64,000 nt of DNA from Apiotrichum sp. Y4204. Taxonomy: Eukaryota; Basidiomycota; Tremellomycetes; Trichosporonales; Trichosporonaceae. Of this stretch, positions 22,016 through 32,324 are shown one piece after another. A program made the position numbers and the translations under genes. How positions within the stretch are numbered: position 1 is the stretch's first letter; every line of letters starts with the position of its first letter. Where the stretch lies: contig JAMYHL010000032.1 of the NCBI GenBank assembly GCA_025531455.1, forward strand, positions 248,001 to 312,000. Direction: 5' to 3'. Under the pieces are notes generated by a model. That model saw only the letters and a list, made by a program, of their open reading frames with translations. It ran no database searches and had not been told where the DNA came from.

Positions 22016-22530
22016 TCGAGACCTGCTCGGTTCCAAGGAAGGTAGCGTATGGGGGAGACCAGCTCATAGTTTGTAGGCGAGTCGAGACCGGCTCGAACTC
22101 GTTCGGGACTCGGACCACCTGGGTGCGAGGGTGGGCCGCCGGGGCCATGGAGGTGTGAGCGTAAGACCGGCTCTTGCTCGTGTCGATTATAGGCGTTAAT
22201 CGCGCGTTAATAGAGGGCGAACGGGAAGCGGACAGCCGCTGGTTTGTCCATGCCGCGAGGAGCTGCCAGAGCTTGAGGCAGTGCCACGGATTCCACAGGG
22301 TTACCGCCCTCAAGGGCTGGTGAGGGGATAATAGGCGATTTGAGGTCATGGTAGTCGCGCCAGGCGAAGTCGGATTTCCAGATCCGAGGAGAAGAACGGG
22401 CCGGCCGTGGGTGTTGATGCTGAGGGGACGGGATGGTGGACGGGCGACAGTCCTGCTGTCTCGGACCGGGGGTGCAGACCGGCTGCTGGGAAAGCGCTGC
22501 TTGGGGGGTGCAGACCTGCTGCTGACGGAT
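22016..22530. repeat. Dispersed GACCNGCT motif
   Basis: GAGACCTGCTCG, GAGACCAGCTCA, GAGACCGGCTCG and AAGACCGGCTCT occur between 22016 and 22175. GCAGACCGGCTGCTG and GCAGACCTGCTGCTG follow near 22470 and 22510. The core GACC-N-GCT is kept while flanks change. Confidence 0.5.
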
Positions 22531-22900
22531 CGAACAGACTCGCTGTCCAGGGAGGAGGAGAATGGGGGATTGCGGGCCAGCCGGATGGAATTATAGGGTC
22601 GCGGGATGCATGTGTGCCAGCCACTATGCATTGGACGATTCGTACGGGGTCTGTGACGGCCTGCGTCGATGTTTGTGTTGTGGACCGGCCATCTGGTGCA
22701 ACGTAGTCGTTATAGTCATGGTGTGCGTCATTCATTACGTGGTGAGCGGGGTCGTTTGGGGCGTGTAGATTCATGAAAATCAAGGTATCGTGTCGCGTTT
22801 CGGTCGTGTCGTGTCGTGTGTTTCGTGCCATGCCGTTATCGCGCCTCGTCCGGCGAGAGCAATGCGTGCGTGGTGTGTGGTGTGGGAAGCGATGATGTGT

Positions 22901-25900
22901 CTATGTGGTCTAGGTGTCCGTGATTTCTAAATGTGTCTAGTGGTGTCTATGAGAGTTGTTCAATGTGAGAGTCCGGAGGTAGAGGAAGAATAAGGTGATC
23001 GGGAGCTCGCTGGCCGGCAACGAGAAGAGGAGGTGAAGGTTGTGGTGGTTGTTCTCTTGCCATCGCGTCGCCAACTTTATACCATCACGATGTGGCTATC
23101 CTCGCCGACCATCAGCAAAGACATGCTATGGCGATGAGGCGTTAAAGGTGATAGACGAGCGAGTCGGGAGGTCAATGAGAGTGGTCTGAGCCCGAGGGCC
23201 CACAAGGGAGCAGTGCTGATGGGAGAGCTTTGAACCGAGGGCACCTCCCAGTTATATATCCTTCGGGAGTCATAAAGGTTTTCTTTCGTCGGCTCTGCAT
23301 CATCTTCTTTACTGGCTGTCGTAGGGGCTTCCGATACCCTCGAGCCGAGTAACGACAGAGATCAGAGAGTTGCGAACACAAAGTTGGAAGTTCGCTGAGC
23401 ATGAGGTATTTAATTCCTCGCCTTACATGCCTTCCCAGTCTTTACACCCGTATCTCCGTGTCCCGAACATCCGCTCAATCCTATTAACAGCGACTGCAGA
23501 GTGGGGTTGTATTCCGAATCGGAGAGGATGTGAATCCAAAGTTCGCGAGACGAGTACCAGAGTTTGGGACACTCGAGTTTAAAGTCTGAAAAAGGCGATC
23601 GTAGGCTGCGGTTGATGGCTTGCGCCTCTGAAGGCGCTGCGATATGCACTGTGATCTGTGCGCGCTGCGTGATGCTTGGACGTCGCTCCAGCTCGGTTGC
23701 GATGGCGAGCACAGAGGTGGCGAACGTGGGTGAGTGGGAGAATGCAAGTGGGGAGGAGCCTACTATCTGTGCGTATCCGTGCGATCCATGCGTATCTCTG
23801 TGCGCATCTCTGCATATCTGTGTGTATCTGTGCCATCACCCACTCAGATCGCTTGTGTGTCTGGGCCCAAGGACTCCTCCGCGCTTTGTTCCGCTGCCTT
23901 CACACTGCTGCTGTCGAGCTCCCCCACACCCCCCAGCCAGCGTGGACTTCAACGGCCGGCGGTATCCCAGGATTGCCCCCCTCGCGAGGCACAGATAGGA
24001 ACGACGTACGACCTCCATCAGGAAGGTACCTGATAGACCGAGCGACGCCATCTCGATCTGCTTTCCGTTTTGTCTCCCCAGCTTTCCAAGCTGCTCAAGC
24101 TGCGAAGTCGCAGAATCGCAGCACCGAACCCCCTTCTGGACATCCTGGACGCCACCACACTCAATTACGTGTCACATGTGGACATGAAATAAGATGCCCG
24201 ACAAGGTCGTCGAATCCGTCGCCCGCTGCACACGGAATGGTGGGATCTGCCACTTGGTCGTTACAGGGAATCCAGAAACGGTGCGCCTCTGCACCGTTTG
24301 TGACAATTCACTCACGACTTGCGATCACTCGGGCGCCGCCATGACTAAGAACGGCAGGGATCCACATGTTTCCATCGCAGCTGATTCGACCGGAAACAGA
24401 AACCTCCAGTCCTGAAATGGCTCTCGGCGCACTCAGAAAGGAGCTGAGACTCGTTTCTGGGATTCGGACAGGAATTCAGCAATTCATGTTCCACTGCGAA
24501 ACAAGCTTTTCACTCGCACAAGACCCTGGCTAGCAGGGACGATCGACTTCGTCTCCTCAAGCACCTCCAGCTTCTGGGTGTGGCGCGGCCGGAGCTGACT
24601 CATAGCGGTACCTTTACGCCGCACCAACGCCGTTCGGCGCTTTTGCCTCCGAAGTGCCTGGGTGCTGACTGCAGAACTGCAGAATCCTGATGGGACTCTG
24701 TACTCCTGGTATCGTGCAGTATCACTGACGGGCCCACTTCAGCATAGTTTTAAAAGCTCTGAAGCTCAGCTAGCTCAAAATCCCGCAGGCCACACAGGGG
24801 TTGGTGACGAGGTGTACATGTACGTACTGCATGTACATGTGATACCAAAAGGCGCTAAAAGGATCGACACGCACGTAAAAAAGTGATCGACAGATCGGCC
24901 GTCCCGACGATCACTTCCCCGAATCCCCGATAGAGCGTGTGTATGTGACATCGCAATGGGTCTCTGCAGCGAGAAGAACAATATCCAACAAGTTCTCGCT
25001 AGTACGCGCTAGTGCGCGGTGCGCATGTGCGCAGATGATCAAACACGTGCGTGAGGATGGCTCCCTTCTGTATTCGCTTCGGCGGTTACCGCCGCCCAGC
25101 TGTTCGCTCCCTGTGAGGACACGGCTGAGAACAATCACAATGTGCTGCACAATTGCTGTTGACCTTTTGACCATTATACTGGGCAACTGGACCACCGTGA
25201 ACCATCAATTGCGGCAAGGCGCACTGTTGTTCCAAGCTCTGGTACAGTACGTTTGTGTGGCAATCCCCACGGACGCCACTGCCGAGGCTCCGTAGATCGT
25301 AAAGTTTGTTTAGGTTTGAGACTCCAGTTGCCTCACTAAAATCGTCGCTCTCACATGACTTGCACCAGGTAGTCGAGCTCTCTACGTCCGGAGTCCGGGA
25401 GCGCCCAGGACACCACCCAGGCGGCGATCTGCCAGCTTTGTGCAGAAGATTCCACCCAGCGCTCCGCAAATGCGGTCTGGGCGGGGAATTCCAGTCTGGC
25501 AAAACCATGTCCGGCTTGTCGGCTGGTGTACAGGGATTTAGAGATATCGGAATCACCTAATCAGCGATCAGCGTGATCGTCGGCATGAACGATCAGCTCA
25601 GGGCAATCAGTGGAATCAGCGGTGATCAACATTACCCCAGGTAGGCCGGGATCTCCATGATCCCCGCAATGATCACCCAGCGATGTCTCCGGGGGATGGT
25701 CAATCTTCGGGACAAGGTACGTACTCGCTGATCACAGTCGGGTGGGGTTCAGCTCAAACAACAATGGCATGTGTAGAGACTCGGCAGATGCGCCCTGACC
25801 ATTGAGACAATTGAGCACCAGGTGCTCGCACCTTCGACCCCTCAATGTTCCAGCTGGACGCTTATCCGGTCTATTCTGAGCGCATTGGGACTGATATATC

Positions 25901-28269
25901 CGCAATCCGAATCCCATCGCGACAGCCGATACCTATCGTCGGTAGTCGTCGGCAGCTATCGGCAGCCCAACACCTTCCATCGGCACACTCCCAGCCCCGA
26001 CCTAACGTGCACTTCAGTGAACGTCGCGGGATCGCAAGGTCGCCGCCACACACAATAGCCCATCCGATTGGAGGTGCACGCCGGGCAGAGTAGCATCGCA
26101 GTATGTACCTTGGCCCGTTGGTGCGCCACATTCCAGTTCGGTACCGTAACCGATATCCCAACGCTCTGCGGTACACGGGTGGCTGATGGCGCACGGCGCG
26201 ACCTTAACTCTTGCTGTGGACTCGCAACTGGAGATACATACAGAAGGTCGGATTGGCGGGGGCATTGCACGGCATGTTCACGGCAAGATGCCCGCAAAAC
26301 GCCGCCGCCACAGCCACCAAGGGTGGCTGCACAAGCTTTCCACAAGGTTTCGCGCCTCCGAGAAGCGTTGTGGGGGAACATTCATCGCTTGGTAGTCTAG
26401 AATTCCTCGACAACAGGCGCTCAGCTTGGTTTCGGCAAGTCGGCAGGTAGGTTGTAGATGTCGGCTGGGGCGCCAGAGTGGTGAAGGTTCATGGCGGGGG
26501 GCAGGCGTTCCTACCGAGTGTGGCCCCGTGGGCACTCCCATATAGGAGGCACCTGACAGGACTGGCCCACTTGCGAGGCGAAGCTCTTCATACAGATTGT
26601 TCGGCGACGAGCGCTCGGCTGGGTGATTGGAGGTCAGTTGCAGGGCAACACTGGTTGACGACGATTGGAAGTGTCAGTGACATGGTGATATTCAGAGGAA
26701 TGCCTGATGGATCGCTGGCTGCGATTTTGATGCTCCAATTATGTCCTCTCGGGAGTCCAAAGTTTGATGGGTAGGCCATTCATCCCATTCAGCAGTTGGT
26801 TGAGGCACGATGATGGCATAGAGGTCTGAATGATCGCGCGGTCGTCTCAGTAGATGGTGTCCAATAGCGACTCCCCACTCCTTTCGATCAAGGCGACTTC
26901 CGACTGGACCATCACAGAGGCGGTATGGCCTCTGTTCCGGCGCCGCGAAACATCGGTCAGAAATCTGTTGTCCAGAGTTTGGTGTTAAATTGCTGTCAGA
27001 AAGAGAGTTAGGTTTCATCCTCCGCTGTTCGCCACAGGAACAGGAAAGCAGGGGCTAGGGCAGCGTACCAGCTTACAGGGAGGACGCTCGGATCTACGGT
27101 GTTCACAGCGTTCAAAGGTTCAAGCGTTGGAGACAATAAAAGAAGATCAAGTTGAAATGAGAAAGATTCCGGATCTCTTGGCCCCTGGCTGCCGCGCCGC
27201 GCCGGTTTCTTGGAGGTTCTGCCGATGTCGGGCATTGGTGTTGCTAGATGAGGAACGTGGGGCCCGGGGCTTTGATTATCTTGTCATTGTCATTGCTATT
27301 TGTAAGGACATCTTAACACTACTGTATCGGTTTCTGCAACTCGGCGGAACGGTTGTTCGTCCGTCCGGCATCCAATCCATTGACAGGGATCCGTGACCGT
27401 CCTGTAATGTACCTGTTGTCAGTCAGATTCGACCAATCCGCATGTTGTGTGGTTCGCTGGGGCCGAAGTCGGGGTGATAGGGCAAGCAAGCCTCCAAGTC
27501 GGACCAAGGTAGACCCCGCAACGATTGCCGTTCCATCGCATATTGCGCGAATGCACTCCAGAAAGTCTAGGGCGACAGTGGTTTCCGCAGAGTCGAGTTT
27601 GGGCCCAGGTCAAAGCGTCAGTGCTCCACCGGTAGTGGCACAGCAGACTTCTCGATGGCCGTCTGCGCCTCCCCGCATCGCGCAACAGGCCATTATGTCA
27701 AGTCTGCGATGGTTCTCATCTGGCCGTGGTTTGCGGGTGGGTCAGTCGTCACACACTGTAAGTGCATTGTCTGGTCATCAGCGATCCTCATTCGGCGAAG
27801 CCTGGTTGTGGAAGGCGCTTGGTCTGGCCACATCCCCTGCCAGCTCTGCGACAGTGACGCTGCGCTTGCGAACTTCTATCTCTGCTGATGCCCGTTGGGG
27901 TTTAGTGGGAAGAACATAGTGGGAATGAAATGGGTGGCGAAACGTCCGTCCCCGCCATAGCCGCCGTCTGCTATTCCTCCTCACACGCCACCCCAACAAG
28001 AGTCGCCAATAACTGTCGACATTCTGACCCCTCATTACACCTTCCACTCTCAGGCGACGCCGACGGGTACACCGCCGTCCGCTCGATAGATAACCCTGCT
28101 GTACGCCAGACCAGAAAACTCGACCGCCCCAAAGGAATTGTAGCGCACCCCAATCGATGCAGTCATACAGTGTGCATCCAAACATCCAACGTAACGATGG
28201 CGGAAGGATTACGAACGGGGCTTCTCCCTGTTTGGTCAGCACTAATCATCCATCAGCCACCATCGAGAC
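22901..28269. other. Gene-poor stretch with only fragmentary coding-looking segments
   Basis: No complete gene can be supported. Two minus-strand segments read more like protein than the rest: 23410-23712 (ELERRPSITQRAQITVHIAA and following) and 26692-27235 (two short frames). They have no start or consistent exon partners that I can find. The rest holds short ORFs only. Short local repeats of ATCAG and GATC occur at 25555-25735. Confidence 0.35.
25555..25735. repeat. Cluster of ATCAG / TGATC words
   Basis: ATCAG occurs five times between 25560 and 25620, and GATC occurs repeatedly to 25733, with several TGATC/GATCA palindromic contexts. No longer unit is conserved. Confidence 0.4.
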
Positions 28270-29132
28270 TCACTTCTTCTCCTTCCAGAGAGCGAGGAGA
28301 CCAACACCGGCGACCTTGACGACCTTGAAGCGGACACCGGGAATGTCACCCTTGGCCTTACCACGGCGACCGAAGCCCGAGATGAGGACCTCGTCGTTCT
28401 CGTCGGTGAAGTTGAGGCAACCGTCGTTGGGGACGAAGGCAGTGACCTTCTTGCCGTTCTTGATGAGCTGGACACGAACACACTTGCGGATAGCCGAGTT
28501 GGGCTGCTTGGCCTCAACACCGACCTGGAAAGTCAGCATTCTCCCCTGTATTCTTCCTGATCGCCTGGCCTGTCTTCTGGATCTCGTCGGGCATAGGCTC
28601 CCCTCATCAAAATTCCTCCTCCGGGCCCGTCTGCACTTCCGCCCCACCATGCCCCAAGCAAATCCAAGCCCTCCCGCCCAACATCCTCAATCCAGTTCCC
28701 AGGCCAGGCGCTCGCGCGCTCACCTTCTCAAGGACGATACCCTTGGCGTGGGACGAACCACCGGTGGGCGAAGTCTTGTAGAACTTGCCGAGGGCGCGCT
28801 TGTTGTAGTCCTTGTCGGCCCAACGGTTCTCGCGACGCGAGGTGCGGAGCTTACGGGCGGCCTGGATACCACGGGGCTTGTTCGCTGCACGTCGAAACGG
28901 TTACGAGAAGCAGTGCGCGCGCGGATGTCGGAGAGGGGTAGTCGAGAAGGGGGGAAGGGGGTTCATATCATCGCACAGCGGAGCGAGACGGAGCGGGACG
29001 GAGATCGATATCGGACATTGCGAGAAACGGGACATGACAGAGCGGGAAATCGGGTGCGCGAGCATAAGGAAGTCGTGATCAGCACTGTGTCCGTCGCCAT
29101 CGTCGACCTCGTCGCCGCTACTCACAACCCAT
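28270..29132 (-). CDS. RPS23: 40S ribosomal protein S23 (uS12)
   Basis: Three exons in transcript order: 29126-29132, 28724-28884 and 28270-28524; 140 residues. The first exon has only 7 nt (ATGGGTT) before a GTGAGT donor; joined to the CG of exon 2 it gives [16 protein letters not shown], matching the conserved start of eukaryotic uS12. The body carries the family signatures [39 protein letters not shown] and [11 protein letters not shown]. The PNS loop sits in the decoding centre, and the Pro in VPND is the site hydroxylated in other eukaryotes. The C-terminus (LLALWKEKK) is slightly shorter than in animals. Introns are 241 and 199 nt, long for this window; ribosomal protein introns can host snoRNAs, but I saw no clear box C/D or H/ACA motifs. 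Confidence 0.97.
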
Positions 29133-29878
29133 TTTGACTGATTTGCTGGATGAAGGACTTTGGAGGACGACCGTCGAAATCGATACAGTGCACGCAGCGA
29201 GCGAGCGACCAGGCAGCCAGGGAGCTGGGAGCGTACAGCCAGGCAGAGGGAACCGGGCACCCAGCACCAGCACCAGCGAGCCGCCTCCCACTGTACCGAC
29301 AGCCAGCCAAAGGACCCGCCAGTCAGTCCGCCAGCCAGGGATATCCCCTCCCAGCCAGAAGCTGGCCATGCACTCACTCTCCCACTGTACGCCATGGTCC
29401 ACCAGCCAGTGCTCTGCCCCGCCCCTGCACTGTGTGGCTGGTGTTGCACCATGGTGAATTTTTAGGCAGCCCTCAGGGCCTCGAAAATCTCTGACCGGTT
29501 GATTCCGCTCTCACTCGGAATTTGGACAAATGTCCGAAGGTGGCACCCCTTGCCACCCTTAACACCTATTACCGATGATGGCGGAAGCACATTGCAGCCT
29601 TGTCGGATTTGTCCGCAGCTGCCCACCCCAGTACGCCATGTTTTCGGCCTCCACTTCGTGAGTCTGAATTGCATCATTGTCGGCAACTTGGATCAAATGC
29701 TGAGCGGCTATCTGCTCCTCGGCTGGTTGTTTACATGATGGGCCATGGGCCACCATGAGTCGACAGGCACTAGAGTGCATGGCAGCACGCGCTTCTAGCG
29801 TATATCACTCGAATGTCCCGATTCTTGTCAATGTCAATTGTCCTTTCTCTCCTCCCCATCCATTTATACCCACTAACC
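29133..29878. other. Divergent promoter region between RPS23 and the gamma-glutamyltransferase-like gene
   Basis: Both genes start facing outward from this 746-base region. It is rich in CCAGCCAG words on + (about 29195-29350), probably a low-complexity stretch. No ORF is convincing. Confidence 0.5.
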
Positions 29879-32184
29879 ATGCCGATTGACGCCAGCAAGC
29901 TCCATCCGGCCTTTGCCCCGCAGTTTGCGCACTTTCCGTCCCGCAGGTCGACCGTCTTCTCGGCAAAGGGCGCGGTCGCCACGTCGCAGCCACTTGGTGT
30001 GTCTTCCTTGTTGAGAAGTTGACTAACAGTAGCGGCGCAAGCGGGTCTAGAGATTCTCAACAAAGGCGGGAACGCCGGTAAGCACCTGAATTGACACATC
30101 TGGGTGCTCATCTCCGCAGCGGACGCGGCGGTCGCTACTGCGGCGGCACTCAATGTTACCGAGCCCACTTGTACTGGAATTGGCGGAGGTGGGTAGCTGT
30201 CCTTTGGAGATACCCATCCTCATCACCAGATGTGTTCTGCCTCTATTACAATGCCGAGACCAAGAAGGTCGGCGGCATCAACGCCTCCGGCCGCTCTCCC
30301 AAGGCTCTGGACCTGGACCACCTTCGCAAGCAGGGTATTACGGGTGACACTGTGGGTTCACTCTTAGTGCAATTGAGGAGCCTTGCTGATTGCCTTCCCT
30401 CCCACCCGATATTCCCGAACAATCACTCTCCCAACACATAGATCCCCTTGACCAACCTCAACTCCGTCACCGTCCCTGGAGCCGCTGCGGGATGGTGCAA
30501 GACCATCGAGGAGTTTGGGAGCGGCAAGCTCACCATGTCTGAGATCCTTGCCCCCGCCATCCGGATGGCCAAGGAAGGCGTACCCGAGCACGAGCTGAAC
30601 TGCTCTGCTTGGAAGGCGGCGGAGAACCTTGTGCGAAATGCCAGTCCGGCTTGGAGGGAGTGAGTGTGATAGTGCCTTTCATTCAAGCAGTCACTAATGC
30701 TCAGAATGATGATGCCCGATGGAGTAAGCTCCATTGTGATTACCGATAAGCTGACCTCAGAGTGTCCCGCTTGCATCAAACATTATGCGGCACCCCGAGC
30801 TCGCAGCCACCTTTGAGGCTATTGCTGAACATGGCAAGAAGGGCTTTTACACTGGTCGCATTGCCGAGGGTGGGTAGGTCACTCTGGACCCATCACTGAC
30901 GCACTCAGCTATCGTTAAGCTTATCCGCGACGGCGGGGGTGTCATGACGCTTGAGGATCTCGCCGAGTGCACCGCCGAGGTGGTCGAGCCTATCAAGTAC
31001 GACTTTCGGAAGGACGACAGCGACCCTGGTCTTACGCTGTGGGAGGTGAGCTGAGGGCCTCTATTGCGAGCTGACAACAGTGTCCCCCAAATGGCCAAGG
31101 CCTGACAGCATTGATCGCGCTCGGCATCATCGAGGCCGCCGAGGAAGTACATGGCGTGGATATCCTCAAACTCGAACATAACAGCGCCGAGTATCTCCAC
31201 CTCGTCATCGAGGCGCTGCGTCTCGCCTTCGCAGACAGTCAGTTGTGATGAGCCCTGCGTAAACTGACGCTTCAGCCCAATACTACGTGACAGACCCGGA
31301 GCATGAGCATGTCCCCGTAGAGCAACTTCTATCCAAGGTGCGTCATCCCTAGGGGAAACATGTTAACGGACAAGAAATATCTTCGCTCGCGGGCAGAACT
31401 GCTCGACCTCAGCAAGGCCGGCACGCCCGAGAATGGCAACCCCCTTTACTGCAGTGACACCGTGTATCTCTCGACCGCGGACCAGTGGGGAAATGCCTGC
31501 TCCTTCATCGCCAGCAACTATGCCGGTGCGTATACAGTACTTCTCTCACTGACCTGAAGGATTCGGCACCGGCGCAATCCCCACGGGGTGCGGGTTCACG
31601 CTCCAGAACCGCGGATCAAACTTTACGTTGCGTGAGGGCCACCCGAACAACGTCAAGGGCGGCAAGCGGCCGTACCACACCATCATCCCGGCAATGGTCA
31701 CGCGTGGCGACGACCTCGTCATGAGCTATGGTGTTATGGGAGATGAGTATCCGTTCTGCATTCCGCCAGCGCTGACCCGCCACGCTTCATGCAGCCGCAG
31801 GGACACGTCCAGGTACTCCTCAACACGCTCCTCGGGTTCACACCCCAGGCGTCCCTCGATGCTCCGCGGTTCTGTATTTCCGCGGGCCTGCCCGACGCCA
31901 GCAAGAAAGAGACTGCGTCAGCCGGAAATGTTAATTCCGAAATTTGGGTGGAGGAGGGTATTGATGAGGCAGCCGTTGAGCAGCTAATCAGTCAGTTCGC
32001 AAACCAGTGGCTTAGAACTGACGCCGCAGAAATGGGCCACAATATCAAGGTTGCAACCGGCTTCAACCGCAAGATTGCAGGAAGGGGCCAAGTGATTCGC
32101 GCCGTTCGCGACCCCAGTGGACGGATAGTGTGGGCGGCGGGCAGCGATCTCCGTGGCGACGGATGCGCGGTGGGACAGATTTAG
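29879..32184 (+). CDS. Gamma-glutamyltransferase-like Ntn hydrolase (YwrD type)
   Basis: Thirteen exons: 29879-29996, 30030-30077, 30120-30188, 30230-30351, 30442-30659, 30705-30723, 30761-30869, 30909-31045, 31081-31237, 31276-31337, 31375-31525, 31560-31742 and 31784-32184; 597 residues. The family cleaves gamma-glutamyl bonds, e.g. of glutathione, after self-cleavage ahead of a catalytic Thr. Landmarks are [20 protein letters not shown] near the N-terminus, [19 protein letters not shown], and [14 protein letters not shown] with the probable nucleophile Thr at the start of the small subunit. [19 protein letters not shown] and [10 protein letters not shown] follow. No signal peptide is seen, so it is probably cytosolic. 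The last intron (31743-31783) appears to be AT-AC; all others are GT-AG. Convergent with the zinc-cluster gene, 140 bases apart. Confidence 0.88.
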
Positions 32185-32324
32185 AAGCTACAGGCCTCGG
32201 GCGATAGATCGCGGATGCAAGTCTCGACATGCAACATTCACCGTCACCTACATCTGAGCCCACTATTGTACAAGCTTTTCGCAACAGGTATTATTATCTC
32301 TTGAAACCCCTTGTGTCCAATCCC

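Larger units (their letters stand above)
19597..22900. other. Gene-poor, repeat-rich stretch
   Basis: No recognised gene. Long minus-strand ORFs at 19604-20368 and 21978-22631 are produced by repeats and biased composition. The stretch contains at least four different families of short degenerate repeats (entries below). Confidence 0.45.

Noticed and set aside
21978..22631. A 217-codon minus-strand ORF with repeated RSAPP words.
   Set aside because: The repeats in the protein mirror the DNA word family GACCNGCT. No conserved domain and no gene context support coding.
31747..31769. A 23-nt GT-AG intron as the last intron of the gamma-glutamyltransferase-like gene.
   Set aside because: It is shorter than any other intron here (minimum 33), has no branch sequence, and would insert five residues (DADPP-like) into a conserved motif. 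Kept as a formal alternative to the AT-AC reading.
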